The notes beneath the pieces are model-generated. The model did no database searches, was not told where the DNA came from, and was given only the letters and a program-made list of their open reading frames with translations. Source: CAVTOA01 sp963736285 (GTDB lineage: Bacteria > Actinomycetota > Actinomycetes > Mycobacteriales > QHCE01). From it: 64,000 nucleotides of DNA. The translations under genes were made by a program, and so were the position numbers. Where the stretch lies: contig CAVTOA010000003.1 in NCBI GenBank assembly GCA_963736285.1, positions 806,001-870,000 of the forward strand, read 5' to 3'. Below, one piece after another: positions 26,700 through 39,122 of this stretch; position 1 is the stretch's first letter, and each line of letters starts with the position of its first letter.

Positions 26700-28571
26700 T
26701 CACCGTTCAGGGATTTTGGTGCTCGGGTGAGTGGAAGGATCCACGTCGGACGGTGGTGCTGACGAGGATGCGCTGGGGGTTGGCTTTGTCGGTTTGGTCG
26801 AAGGAGACGATGACTCTTTTGACGGAGGTGAGGACGGCGTCGGCGTGGGCTCGGAGCTGGGTTTGTCTGTCGGCGAGGGGGGCTGCTCTGGCGTGTGTGG
26901 CGTTGATGACCGCGTCGCCCGCTCGTCGTCGCCGGTCCAACTGAGGCTTTTCACTATTTGCCGAAAAACACCGACTTGGCTATCCATCTTCTCTCGAGGC
27001 CCGTTCAGCGAGATTTTGTACAACCGTTGATCGTCACCTGTCAGATAGAAGACCACGACACGGCGAAGGCGCTTGGAAGAGCGGAATGTGTAGTCGAGCA
27101 GTGAGCCACTTTGCTCGCCAATAACCGCGTTCGGGTTGTACTCCTTGAGCCGATACCCATGCAGAGCGCGCGAGTTTTTCTCATCTTCCTGACGACTAAT
27201 CGACGATGGTGATGCGTGGTTTTCGCCGTGTGCTTCGACCGAAAGAGCCACGTGATTGTCAAGGTCGTCGATGTTGCTGCCAAATGTGCACGCGTTGCTC
27301 GTTTGCGGACAGGAGTATTGCCAGCTCTGCGGGTATTCGAGGTGATAGCCGAAGTCAGCATTGGTGAAAGCCTGATACTGACTGTCGTATCCCGCTTTAC
27401 CAGCATGTTGACTGTTGTCTGACCACGCGGGCCAACCCAAATATTTGTGACTCACAAAGCCCAGCGCGGCTACCAGGATGAGCACTAGGGCGCACACGCC
27501 AGCCACCACGGGCGCGGTAGACCGACGCTGTCTCTCGTGCGCGGCGCCCGCGCTGGGCGATCGGTCATACTCATCGTCCCCAGCCAACGTGTGGTGCTCC
27601 CGCACCCGAGCGGAGGCGCTGTCCCTTAATGGTGATCCATGCTGGCCTCGTCCCCGCTGCTGAGTCGACAGGTATGGCATGGTGACGGCGTCTCCGGCCA
27701 GGACTTGCCGCAAAGCCAGGCGTGTTTCCTGGCTCGTCCACCGCAGCCCTGGGTCTTTCTCTAAGAGGCCGTTGATGACGGGAGCAAGCGGACCAGCGCG
27801 GCGGGGCGCCGGAACCGGATCTAGAGTGATCGCGGTGATGACCTTAAACGGGTCCTCGTGGTGGAACGGAGCCCTGCCTTCTACCGCGGCAAATAACGTG
27901 CAGCCCAGCGACCACAAGTCGCTAGCGGGACCTACTTCGTGGCTGCTGGATAGCCGTTCGGGCGGCAGATAGGCCGGCGAGCCGAGTAGTTGACCGGTGC
28001 GAGTGATCTGCGGATCCCCGACGATCGAGGCGATGCCGAAGTCACTTAGAACCGCTCGCCACTGGCTGCGCTGCTCGCGTTCGTCGGGTTCGCACAGCAG
28101 CACATTGGCGGGCTTGACGTCGCGGTGCAGCACACCCACGTCGTGCGCCGCGTCGAGGGCATCGAGTATTTGTAGCCCGACCTCGGCCGCTGCGAGGGGC
28201 TGCAGGGGGCCGCTTGCGCGGATGGTCTGAGCCAGGTCTTTCGCGGAGAGCAGTTCCATGACTATCCACACCCGACCGCCGTCGCTGGCGTGGGGATCGG
28301 GTGAGCCCTGATCTTCAACCACGTCGTAGACCTTGACCACATTGCGATGCTGTAGCCGCGCCGCTGCTCGCCCCTCGCGCAAATAGCGGGCGCGCAGCCG
28401 TTGGGTGTCTGTGTCGTTGAGGCCTTGTGGGATCACGACTTCTTTGATGGCAACTGGACGTCTGAGCACAATGTCTTGGCCGCTCCAGACCGTCCCCATG
28501 CCGCCTGCGCCAATCTTGCCAGAAACGCGATATCGGTCGCCGATGATGGTTCCGATGGTGCTCGTGGTCAC
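26700..28571 (-). CDS. PknB-type transmembrane Ser/Thr protein kinase
   Basis: 623 aa, intact. Kinase domain at residues ~14-280: glycine loop GAGGMG 21-26, ATP-binding Lys 43 in VAIKE, catalytic HRDVKPAN with Asp 150, DFGIA, and SPAYLPPERL activation segment. One transmembrane helix (TAPVVAGVCALVLILVAALG) leads to an outer domain of ~150 residues with a Cys pair (WQYSCPQTSNACTF) and a Ser/Pro/Thr-rich tail. There are no PASTA repeats, so the sensor differs from PknB itself. It appears first in an operon with the FeS reductase and CBS genes. Free of frameshifts, unlike those genes. Confidence 0.9.
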   Translation of the reverse strand: MTTSTIGTIIGDRYRVSGKIGAGGMGTVWSGQDIVLRRPVAIKEVVIPQGLNDTDTQRLRARYLREGRAAARLQHRNVVKVYDVVEDQGSPDPHASDGGRVWIVMELLSAKDLAQTIRASGPLQPLAAAEVGLQILDALDAAHDVGVLHRDVKPANVLLCEPDEREQRSQWRAVLSDFGIASIVGDPQITRTGQLLGSPAYLPPERLSSSHEVGPASDLWSLGCTLFAAVEGRAPFHHEDPFKVITAITLDPVPAPRRAGPLAPVINGLLEKDPGLRWTSQETRLALRQVLAGDAVTMPYLSTQQRGRGQHGSPLRDSASARVREHHTLAGDDEYDRSPSAGAAHERQRRSTAPVVAGVCALVLILVAALGFVSHKYLGWPAWSDNSQHAGKAGYDSQYQAFTNADFGYHLEYPQSWQYSCPQTSNACTFGSNIDDLDNHVALSVEAHGENHASPSSISRQEDEKNSRALHGYRLKEYNPNAVIGEQSGSLLDYTFRSSKRLRRVVVFYLTGDDQRLYKISLNGPREKMDSQVGVFRQIVKSLSWTGDDERATRSSTPHTPEQPPSPTDKPSSEPTPTPSSPPSKESSSPSTKPTKPTPSASSSAPPSDVDPSTHPSTKIPER

Positions 28572-28584
28572 GGTGGCTCAGCCT

Positions 28585-28666
28585 ACAAGCGAGTGAGGCA
28601 AGAGGAATGCCCGCGTTCTCGTACTCCCGAGCCGATTGGGCTCGTTGATTGAGCGGAGCGAGGAAC
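28585..28666 (+). repeat. Dispersed ~80-bp repeat, copy 1
   Basis: Aligns with the reverse complement of 40369-40449. The best-conserved part is tcccgagccgattgggctcg followed by gagcggagcgaggaac. It contains an imperfect hairpin (gagcc...ggctc). It lies between the kinase start and dnaK, outside genes, as expected of REP-like repeats. Confidence 0.5.
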
Positions 28667-28769
28667 AGAGACTCGGCTTCGCGGTCACGTCACAGATTCG
28701 TGCCGTTGCGGGGCGTGGACCAATGGCGGGAAGAAAATAACGTCGGTTATGGTTGTGCCCATCAGAAAA

Positions 28770-28790
28770 CTTGCGTTCGACAGGCTCAAC
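28770..28790. promoter_or_regulatory. HAIR-like inverted repeat upstream of dnaK (candidate HspR site)
   Basis: CTTGCGT-N7-GCTCAAC matches the HspR operator consensus CTTGAGT-N7-ACTCAAG at 11 of 14 positions. It lies 124 bp before the dnaK start, and hspR is the last gene of the operon, consistent with autoregulation. The match is imperfect. No CIRCE element was seen. Confidence 0.45.
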
Positions 28791-28914
28791 TTTAGGCTGG
28801 GGGCTAGGTGAGCGGGTCGGGCGAGGCAGTCGTGGCATCGACACACAAATAAGCGACAAACAACAAGCATTACCTACGGCAATTGAAATCTATGAGTAAC
28901 TACGGAGGCATCAC

Positions 28915-30813
28915 ATGGCTCGAGCGGTCGGCATCGACCTAGGCACCACGAACTCCGTCGTCTGTGTCTTGGAGGGTGGCGAACCCACTGTGATCGCCAA
29001 CTCCGAGGGTTCCCGAACGACACCCTCCATTGTTGCGTTCGCCAAAAATGGTGAAGTACTCGTCGGCGAGGTGGCGAAGCGTCAGGCTGTCACCAACCCA
29101 GATCGCACTATTCGGTCGGTCAAGCGGCAGATCGGCACCGACTGGAAGCAAGAAATCGACGACAAGAACTACACGCCACAGGAGATCAGCGCCCGCGTCC
29201 TCATGAAGCTCAAGCGGGATGCCGAGGCGTACTTGGGCGACACGGTCTCTGATGCCGTGATCACCGTGCCCGCTTACTTCTCCGACCATCAGCGTCAGGC
29301 GACTAAAGAGGCTGGGCAGATCGCGGGCCTCAACGTGCTGCGCATCATCAACGAGCCTACTGCGGCGGCGCTCGCCTACGGTTTGGACAAGGGCGAGCAC
29401 GAGCAGCGCATTTTGGTGTTCGACCTTGGTGGTGGCACCTTCGACGTGTCGTTGCTGGAGATTGGCGACGGCGTGGTCGAGGTCAAGGCAACCTCCGGGG
29501 ACACGAACCTCGGTGGTGACGACTGGGACCAGCGAGTAGTCGACTGGTTGGTCGAGAAATTCAAAGGTGCGCACGGCATCGACTTGTCGAAAGACAAGAT
29601 GGCCGGTCAACGGCTCCGCGAGGCTGCTGAGAAGGCCAAGATCGAGCTGTCGGCCACGCAACAGACCTCGATCAACTTGCCGTACATCACGGTCGACCCC
29701 GACAGGAACCCACTTTTCCTGGAGGAGACCCTCACCCGCGCTGAGTTCCAGCGGATGACCGCAGACCTTTTGGAGCGCTGCAAGTCACCGTTCCAGCAGG
29801 CCATTAAGGATGCCGGGATCAACGTCTCCGATATCGACCATGTCGTGTTGGTCGGTGGATCGACCCGGATGCCGGCTGTGAGCGACCTGGTCAAGCAACT
29901 CACTGGTGGCAAAGAACCCAACAAGGGCGTTAACCCAGACGAGGTCGTCGCGATCGGTGCGGCGCTACAGGCTGGCGTGCTCAAGGGCGAAGTCAAAGAT
30001 GTGTTGCTGCTCGATGTCACCCCGTTGTCGCTGGGTATCGAGACCAAGGGTGGCATCATGACCAAGCTGATCGAGCGCAACACCACCATTCCGACCAAGC
30101 GTTCGGAGATCTTCTCCACCGCAGAGGACAACCAGCCGTCAGTGCAGATTCAGGTGTATCAAGGCGAGCGCGAGATCGCCGCCTACAACAAGCAGCTGGG
30201 CATGTTCGAGCTGACTGGTCTACCGCCGGCTCCTCGGGGTATGCCGCAGATCGAGGTTACGTTCGACATCGACGCGAATGGCATCGTCAATGTGTCGGCA
30301 AAAGACATGGCGACCCAGCGCGAACAGAAGATGACGATCAGCGGTGGTTCGGCGTTGCCCAATGACGAGATCCAGCAGATGATGCGCGATGCCGAGTCTC
30401 ATGCGGAGGAAGACCGCAACCGGCGAGAAGAAGCCGAGACCCGTAACACTGCGGACGGTTTGCTGTACCAGAGCGAGAAGCTGGTCGCCGACAATGCGGA
30501 CGCTATTCCGGCAGACAAGAAGTCCGAGCTGACTGAGGCCACCACCGAGTTGAAGACAGCTTTGGGTGGCACTGACATCGAGGCGATAAAGACAGCGCAA
30601 GAAAAGCTGGCAAAGATCGCGCAAGAGGTCGGCACCGCGATGTACGCCAACGCGCAGCAGGCCGGTTCCACCGGTGCCGCAGACGAGGCTGGCGCTACGT
30701 CGGGCGGCCAGACCGCCGACGCCACCGATGCTTCTGCCGCAAACGGTGGTAAAGACGATGTCGTCGACGCGGAGATTGTGGACAACGAGCCCCGCGAAGG
30801 CGACAAGAAGTGA
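28915..30813 (+). CDS. dnaK: Hsp70 chaperone DnaK
   Basis: 632 aa. ATP-dependent chaperone that binds exposed hydrophobic segments of proteins. N-terminal ATPase domain with GIDLGTTNSVV, a second phosphate loop FDLGGGTFDVSLLEI and VVLVGGSTRMPAV; the linker DVLLLDVTPLSLGIETKGG leads into the substrate-binding domain. The C-terminal lid ends in an acidic tail DDVVDAEIVDNE, typical of actinobacterial DnaK. First gene of dnaK-grpE-dnaJ-hspR. ATG 28915 follows ACGGAGG. Confidence 0.98.
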   Translation: MARAVGIDLGTTNSVVCVLEGGEPTVIANSEGSRTTPSIVAFAKNGEVLVGEVAKRQAVTNPDRTIRSVKRQIGTDWKQEIDDKNYTPQEISARVLMKLKRDAEAYLGDTVSDAVITVPAYFSDHQRQATKEAGQIAGLNVLRIINEPTAAALAYGLDKGEHEQRILVFDLGGGTFDVSLLEIGDGVVEVKATSGDTNLGGDDWDQRVVDWLVEKFKGAHGIDLSKDKMAGQRLREAAEKAKIELSATQQTSINLPYITVDPDRNPLFLEETLTRAEFQRMTADLLERCKSPFQQAIKDAGINVSDIDHVVLVGGSTRMPAVSDLVKQLTGGKEPNKGVNPDEVVAIGAALQAGVLKGEVKDVLLLDVTPLSLGIETKGGIMTKLIERNTTIPTKRSEIFSTAEDNQPSVQIQVYQGEREIAAYNKQLGMFELTGLPPAPRGMPQIEVTFDIDANGIVNVSAKDMATQREQKMTISGGSALPNDEIQQMMRDAESHAEEDRNRREEAETRNTADGLLYQSEKLVADNADAIPADKKSELTEATTELKTALGGTDIEAIKTAQEKLAKIAQEVGTAMYANAQQAGSTGAADEAGATSGGQTADATDASAANGGKDDVVDAEIVDNEPREGDKK

Positions 30814-31640
30814 CGCCGAACAACAACACACCGCCTAAAGGGCGGGGCGGCGGAGGGAAAAGCGGCAGGTCGTCGACGGGGGCAATACACAAGCCCCAAT
30901 CGAGCGGAGATGCGGCCGCTGACGATTCTGAGGAACACGTCGAGCCCAAGGTCGTGGTGCGTGACCGTCGCCGGATTGATCCGGCGACGGGAGCGCTTCG
31001 CCCGCCAGCGGATATGGCCTCGCAGTCGGCGTCCTCAGCGCCAAATGCTGAACCCGCCCAGGCTTCGGCCTCTAAAGACGACGATAACGCCGCTTCGTCC
31101 GAGGCGCAGGCAGTGCCTCAAGACACCAATTCTGACGAGGCGCAGGCTGCCACCGATGCCGAACTCGCCGCTGTTCGCACTCAGTTGGAGGAGCGCACAG
31201 CGGATCTGCAGCGTGTCTCCGCCGAGTACGCCAACTACCGTCGCCGCATCGATCGGGAACGCGCGTCCTTGGTCGAGCAGTCGACCGCGGTAGCGCTGAC
31301 ATCGTTGCTCCCGGCCCTTGACGACATCGAGCGTGCACGGGCCCATGGCGATCTGTCTGGAGCGTTTGGCACAGTCGCCGAGCAGCTACTGACTTCACTG
31401 TCCAAATTGGGGTTGTCGTCGTTTGGCAAGGAGGGCGATGCCTTCGACCCCACGTGGCATGAGGCTGTGATGCACAGTGTCAGCGCCGATGTCTCGGAGC
31501 CGACCTGCGTTCAGGTCCTGCGTCAGGGGTATGTGTTGGGCGAGAAAATGCTTCGCCCCGCGCTTGTCGCGGTTGCGGATCCCGACGGAGGCTCAGCGGA
31601 GCCGCCGTCAATGCCGGCCGATCTTGGCGACGCCGAGTAA
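30810..31640 (+). CDS. grpE: Nucleotide exchange factor GrpE
   Basis: 276 aa. Releases ADP from DnaK. The start is GTG 30810, overlapping the dnaK stop TGA 30811-30813, so translation is coupled. A disordered N-terminal region of ~115 residues precedes the long dimerising helix (LAAVRTQLEERTADLQRVSA) and the GrpE core (SLLPALDDIERARAHGDL; FDPTWHEAVMH; VLRQGYVLGEKMLRPALVAV). The disordered N-terminus is longer than in E. coli but usual in actinobacteria. Confidence 0.95.
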   Translation: MTPNNNTPPKGRGGGGKSGRSSTGAIHKPQSSGDAAADDSEEHVEPKVVVRDRRRIDPATGALRPPADMASQSASSAPNAEPAQASASKDDDNAASSEAQAVPQDTNSDEAQAATDAELAAVRTQLEERTADLQRVSAEYANYRRRIDRERASLVEQSTAVALTSLLPALDDIERARAHGDLSGAFGTVAEQLLTSLSKLGLSSFGKEGDAFDPTWHEAVMHSVSADVSEPTCVQVLRQGYVLGEKMLRPALVAVADPDGGSAEPPSMPADLGDAE

Positions 31641-31696
31641 GCGGGTAGATCTGTGCTGGTCACATCAGGTGAGTGGAGCGGAGGGGGGCGCCGATA

Positions 31697-32851
31697 GTGA
31701 GCACAAAAGACTGGCTAGAGAAGGACTACTACGCCGTATTGGGCGTCTCCAAACAAGCCAATGCGGACGAGATCAAGAAGGCGTATCGCAAGCTGGCGCG
31801 GGATCTTCACCCCGATAAAAACCCTAACAATGCTCGTGCGGAAGAACGCTTTAAGGAAGTATCCGAAGCATACGACGTCTTATCCAATGTGGAGCGTCGT
31901 CGTGAGTACGACGAGGCACGGGCACTCTTCAGCTCGGGTGCCTTCCGGCGGCAAGCGGGCCCCAGCGGGATGGGCGGCGGTGTTCCCTTTGACCTTTCCG
32001 ATCTCTTCGGGGGGGCGGGCGCGCAGCAGGCCAGCGGCGGTTTTTCTGACCTCTTCGGAGGCATGTTCGGTGGCGCCAGCGCCCCAGCGGGGCCACGACG
32101 TGGTGGCGACATCGAGACAGAAACCAAGCTCGACTTCACTGAGGCTGTCCATGGCGTGACCATCCCTCTGCGGCTACGCGCGCCAGGAGTTTGCGAGCGA
32201 TGTCATGGGACAGGTGCGCGTCCAGGCACCGCCCCGCGTCGCTGCCCCACCTGCCACGGGACGGGTGTGGTCAGTAACAACCAAGGCGGATTCGCCTTCA
32301 GTGAGCCGTGCCGGGATTGCCAAGGCACCGGAACCTTGATCGACGACCCTTGCCCGGACTGCCATGGCACCGGTGGGGTTACCAAGACTCGCACGTTGCA
32401 GGTGCGCATCCCGGCCGGAGTACAAGACGGTCAGCGGATCCGCATTCGTGGCAAGGGTCAGCCGGGGACGCGCGGTGGGCCAGCCGGCGACCTTTACGTC
32501 ATCATCCATGTAGGACAGCATCAGCTTTTTGGTCGCAGCGGCGATCACCTCACGCTGGCGATGCCGGTTACCTTCCCCGAGGCGGCGATGGGTACTGAAA
32601 TTACGGTGCCCACATTGGACGGTTCGGTTACTCTACGAGTTCCACCAGGCACACCGCACGGCCGCACGATGCGTGTGCGAGGCAAAGGCATCCGTCGTCT
32701 CGACGGCAAGGCGGGTGACCTCTTGGTAACCATTGAGATCGCGGTACCGGAAAAACTCAACGACAAAGCACGGCAGGCTTTGACGGAATTCACCGACGCC
32801 ATGCCAGAAAACCCTCGTGAGTTTTTGTTAAGGGAGGTGAGCCGTGACTAG
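31697..32851 (+). CDS. dnaJ: Co-chaperone DnaJ (type I)
   Basis: About 384 aa from GTG 31697, supported by a GGAGGGG ribosome site at ~31680 and the usual N-terminus STKDWLEKDYYAVLGVS; an upstream start at 31673 is less likely. J domain with HPD (LHPDKNPNNA) that stimulates DnaK ATPase; Gly/Phe-rich linker; four zinc-binding repeats (CERCHGTGA, CPTCHGTGV, CRDCQGTGT, CPDCHGTGG); and C-terminal substrate-binding domains. The stop TAG 32849-32851 overlaps hspR. Confidence 0.96.
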   Translation: MSTKDWLEKDYYAVLGVSKQANADEIKKAYRKLARDLHPDKNPNNARAEERFKEVSEAYDVLSNVERRREYDEARALFSSGAFRRQAGPSGMGGGVPFDLSDLFGGAGAQQASGGFSDLFGGMFGGASAPAGPRRGGDIETETKLDFTEAVHGVTIPLRLRAPGVCERCHGTGARPGTAPRRCPTCHGTGVVSNNQGGFAFSEPCRDCQGTGTLIDDPCPDCHGTGGVTKTRTLQVRIPAGVQDGQRIRIRGKGQPGTRGGPAGDLYVIIHVGQHQLFGRSGDHLTLAMPVTFPEAAMGTEITVPTLDGSVTLRVPPGTPHGRTMRVRGKGIRRLDGKAGDLLVTIEIAVPEKLNDKARQALTEFTDAMPENPREFLLREVSRD

Positions 32852-33296
32852 TCGCGCTTCTGATCCAGAAAAATCGGGTTCCCCGATAGAGGGATTCGCT
32901 GGAATGGGTAAGGCCGGCGTCTCTGCCCTCGCTGCCCTCAACGGCGCTAGCGACGCATTTGATGGGCCGGTTTTCGTCATTTCTATCGCGGCGCAGCTGG
33001 CTGGCATGCATCCGCAGACGTTGCGCCAATACGATCGGCTTGGATTGGTGCAACCAGGACGCTCGCCCGGTGGCGGCCGGCGATACAGCCCGCGTGACGT
33101 GGTCATGCTGAGAGAGATCGGTCGACTGTCGCAAGAGGAGGGCGTCAATCTTGCTGGCATCAAACGCATTATCGAGCTCGAGCAGCAAGTGGCGACCATG
33201 GAAGAACAATTGCACGATCTCGCGTTCGAGCTAGAGCATGCCCGAGCACAAGTAAATCGCACCGCTTTGGTGGTCTGGCGACCGCAGAAGCGGTAG
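32844..33296 (+). CDS. hspR: Heat-shock repressor HspR (MerR family)
   Basis: 150 aa. MerR-type winged helix-turn-helix: FVISIAAQLAGMHPQTLRQY then DRLGLVQPGRSPGGGRRYSP, followed by a coiled-coil region (IKRIIELEQQVATMEEQLHD). HspR represses the dnaK operon and usually clpB, using DnaK as co-repressor. The N-terminal ~35 residues before the DNA-binding domain are an extension. GTG 32844 overlaps the dnaJ stop by 8 bp and is preceded by AGGGAGG. Confidence 0.93.
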   Translation: MTSRASDPEKSGSPIEGFAGMGKAGVSALAALNGASDAFDGPVFVISIAAQLAGMHPQTLRQYDRLGLVQPGRSPGGGRRYSPRDVVMLREIGRLSQEEGVNLAGIKRIIELEQQVATMEEQLHDLAFELEHARAQVNRTALVVWRPQKR

Positions 33297-33343
33297 CGAG
33301 CGAGCGTCGCACGGCCAGCAGGAGTCCTATGGCGCCTCCATGG

Positions 33344-34405
33344 TTACTGGGGACGCCAACCTCCTGGTGGAGGAGGTCGTTCACCAGGCTGCTGTCCGGG
33401 CCCTTGCTGCCCGTATCCGGATTGTCCCCCGCCCGGCTGTCCGTATCCCGCCTGACCTGGTCCTTGTGGGCCAGGGAACTGCCCAGGTTGGGATCCTGAC
33501 GGCTGCGGCGTAACAGGCTGGCGCAGCAGTTGTGCCTTGTGCCGAGCCCGTTTACGGGCAACGACGCCCACGATGATGGCACCCACGATGAGCCCGATGC
33601 ACGGCAAGCCACAGAGTGTGATCGAACCCGCGACCAAGCCACCCCAATGAGGTGAGTCGCCGATAGCGAATTGGGCCGAGCCGTTATCGGTGGTGGTGCA
33701 GCGGAACTGGTACGTGCCGGTCTCTGAGACCTTGACCTCATAGAGCCAATGCCATTTGGACCCGTCGTCGTCGCGAGAAGTTGAGAACGAGTAGTTGATG
33801 TCTTTTTTATCGAAATTAATATCCGCGCCGGCAGGTCCCTGACCTCGGCAGGTTACGCGGGTGGAGCGCGTGGACTGACCGTAGATCGAGGTCTTCGATC
33901 CCTTATCTAGGTTGACCGTCACGATTTGGCCGGCGTCGAACTCTTTGTCAAAAGAGGGAATCGTGCTGAAGAAGCCCACCAACACCGCGATGAAACCAAC
34001 GACGACCGTGACAACCAGGATGGCCGCCGCCACCAGATACCAACCCCAACTTGGACGAAGTTGGCCTGCGGTGATAGCCGGCTGGGCATAGCGATACGGA
34101 GGATATTGCGGGTTGTACCCGCCGGGCCCAGGCTGTTGCCATTGCTGGCCCTGGCCAGGTTGTGACCACCCTGGCTGGCCGTGCTGCCCGTACTGCCCAG
34201 CCATACCCGGTCCCCCTGGTGGCGGCTGCATGTGCGGGTTCGGCTGCCCGGGAGCGGGTGGTTGCCCCGGGACAGGCGGTTGCCCCGGGACAGGCGGTTG
34301 CCCCGGTGAAGGGGGAACGGGGGGATGCTGCTCGCCATGAGGACGCCGAGAAGGGTCCGATGGGTCGCCGGATGCGGGCGGTTGTTCGGATGGCGGCAAC
34401 GACAT
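33344..34405 (-). CDS. Two-helix membrane protein with Pro/Gly/Gln-rich cytoplasmic ends
   Basis: 353 aa. Residues 1-115 are Pro/Gln/Gly-rich with tandem PGQPPVPGQPP repeats. A transmembrane helix (WYLVAAAILVVTVVVGFIAV) leads to an outer domain of ~110 residues containing two cysteines (RVTCRGQGPAG; YQFRCTTTD) and a Trp-rich strand. A second helix (LCGLPCIGLIVGAIIVGVVA) and a Pro/Gly-rich tail follow. The family is not recognised beyond this layout, which is common in actinobacterial envelope proteins. Convergent with hspR and divergent from clpB. Confidence 0.7.
   Translation of the reverse strand: MSLPPSEQPPASGDPSDPSRRPHGEQHPPVPPSPGQPPVPGQPPVPGQPPAPGQPNPHMQPPPGGPGMAGQYGQHGQPGWSQPGQGQQWQQPGPGGYNPQYPPYRYAQPAITAGQLRPSWGWYLVAAAILVVTVVVGFIAVLVGFFSTIPSFDKEFDAGQIVTVNLDKGSKTSIYGQSTRSTRVTCRGQGPAGADINFDKKDINYSFSTSRDDDGSKWHWLYEVKVSETGTYQFRCTTTDNGSAQFAIGDSPHWGGLVAGSITLCGLPCIGLIVGAIIVGVVARKRARHKAQLLRQPVTPQPSGSQPGQFPGPQGPGQAGYGQPGGGQSGYGQQGPGQQPGERPPPPGGWRPQ
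34242..34313. repeat. 18-bp tandem repeats coding for PGQPPV units
   Basis: ggttgccccgggacaggc occurs at 34260-34277 and 34278-34295, with partial copies on both sides. It encodes the Pro-Gly-Gln-Pro repeats of the membrane protein on the minus strand; the length may vary between strains. Confidence 0.7.
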
Positions 34406-34536
34406 GCGTCACATGGTGACATGCCGGAGCTAGCAAGTGGTGCATCCTGGACCGTAATTTTGGTTTTCCGCCCAACCGCGCGTGCGCTGATCGACGTGAG
34501 CTCGACGTCCAGTGCTGTGAAACTAGTGAGGAGCCC

Positions 34537-37158
<2,622 letters not shown>

Positions 37159-37162
<4 letters not shown>

Positions 37163-38934
37163 GCGGTCCAGGGATCGAGGGTGAACACAACCGCCTCGGG
37201 CGTTTCTGTGCGGGTGAGAGGGAGCCCTGGCGCGGGCGGCATGAGGGCTCCCACAAAGGGCGTGTTCCGCACGTCTGCGCGAATAATAATGACGGTGCGA
37301 ATCCCATAGCTGCGCAGTATGTCCACACTGGACGGGTCTGGGAACGATTGCGCGGCTTGACGAAGGTGCTGCTGGTTGATCGGACGTACCGCGCTGGAGC
37401 CGTTCACGATCCTCGGATAGCCCTCGGTGCTCCACAGCATGACCCGAGTGTCGTACCAGCTATCGCTGGGCAAAATGAGCACTGGCCCATTCGTCTGCCG
37501 TAACGCCGCTGGCGAGAGCGGCGCCGTGGGGTGTGCGGTGGTGTTGAGACCTTCACCGAGCGCCAACAAAGCAGGTACGACGAGCAGCGCCGCGACAATC
37601 CGTGGCCACCATCGAGGACGGGTTGTGGCAGGCGACGAGGTGTCCTTGCTACGGCGCATGCGTGTTCTGGCTAGGTCCGCGAGCCGGGTGATGAAGCCGG
37701 CCGCAAGCACGGCCAGCAACAACGAGATCCAGATCATGAGCCTTCCCGGAGTGCGAAGCGCGTTCCAGCCGGGAAAGTAGTGGTAAAGCACGAGGTAGGT
37801 GTACCTGCCGCCCGCTAGTTCGGTGCCCATCGCCAGTGCACCGGTAGCGAGCGTCACCACCAGAATCGTCAACCGAAGCCACAGCCGCCACGATGAGATA
37901 AAGAGCCCGGCAAAAGCGAGTGCCAACACCACAAAGCCGGGGAGCAATGTGATCTCCACTATTCCCTTGTAGGGGCCGATGGAAGCGAGGGAGGCGCGCC
38001 AAGCCTCGTGTGCGTGGCCCCACACCCGCGACTCGGGCGGGGAGGTAAAGAAGCCCAGAAAAGGCGCCGAGTAGTAACCAATTTCTTCCGTGGACCTGGA
38101 AGCATCTGGTTGGGTTTCTCGAATGCGCAGAAGCGGGGCCACCATGAAATATGTGACCGCGAGGAATCCGACTAACCCCGCGCCGTCAGCGACAATGAGT
38201 CTCCAGGGCGGGCGTGGATGGCCAGCCACGATCCAGCCGATTACCGCGGCAAAAAAAATCAGCGCCAACACATAGAAAAACGGTAAGCCGGTCGCGAACC
38301 CCAGCGTGATCTGCCAGGTGGCAACGGCCCAACCAATCGCCGCCCACTTAGGACGAATCCGTAAGTATTGGAAGCCATCACGCAGTGAAAAGCCGTGCCC
38401 ACGTGCGAGTGCCGCCAAAGCAAGCGCAATGCCGCCGGTAGACAGAATGTTGAGGTGCCCAGCCTGTGCAAGCCGCCACGGGGCAAACGCGAACACCGTT
38501 CCGGCCAGCGCCGCGCCAGTCCAGTTCGAGCCCAGTTGGCGAACTAACGCGTAGCCGCCTGCAAACGCCAGCATCTGCGCGAACACAAACATCACGTTGT
38601 AGCGGACTAGTGCCGCCTCTGGCCCACTGCCGAGGAAGCTTGCGGGCGCATAGCCGAGCAGGGTGTCGCTATAGGCGTAGGTGTCGGCATCCGGAAAGAA
38701 CGTGTTCGCGTTCCAGAGCTGACCGGGATGACTAGCAAGAATGTGCCCTGGCCAGCTGAGATACCATGCCTGGCCCAGCGGGTCACCAATGTCTTGCGGC
38801 ACGGTACTGGCTGGGTGAAGCAGAGTGGGCCAGGTCATGAGCACCGCTAGCGCGCTGGCGGCCAGCACGACCAGGATGGTCTCGTTGCGCGCGAACCGTA
38901 CGACGCCACCAAGCCAGCTGGAACGAGTGGGCAT
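37159..38934 (-). CDS. Multi-pass GT-C-like membrane protein (possible glycosyltransferase)
   Basis: 591 aa with about ten predicted transmembrane helices. The first outer loop holds IGDPLGQAWYLSWPGHILAS and ANTFFPDADTYAYSDTLLGY; that acidic-residue loop is typical of GT-C-fold lipid-linked sugar transferases and their relatives. The final ~110 residues form an outer domain (GPVLILPSDSWYDTRVMLWS). The sugar donor and acceptor are unknown. It is convergent with clpB, with ends overlapping by about 4 bp once the clpB frame is corrected. Confidence 0.7.
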
Positions 38935-39122
38935 TAACGCTCCCGCGAACGAAGGAATGGTCGGCTCGAGGCCACGACCTCAGAGGGTAGAGGCTAAGCC
39001 TTCTTGCCCAGACCCTGCCGCCCCACAGAGGGACGGATGACTGGGGCTCCTTCTAAATACCTGCTTATGCCCGCGGATCTGATTGGTGTGTGTACGGCGC
39101 GCAGCGGTTGGCCTAATTTTGC

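Noticed and set aside
34242..34313. Short tandem repeats that might be a CRISPR array
   Set aside because: 18-bp units with no spacers, inside a coding region for a Pro-rich tail. No CRISPR array or cas gene is present in the window.
34408..34420. gtcac-atg-gtgac inverted repeat between the Pro-rich membrane gene and clpB, considered as an HspR site for clpB
   Set aside because: Does not match CTTGAGT-N7-ACTCAAG, and it sits at the start of the other gene, 116 bp from clpB.
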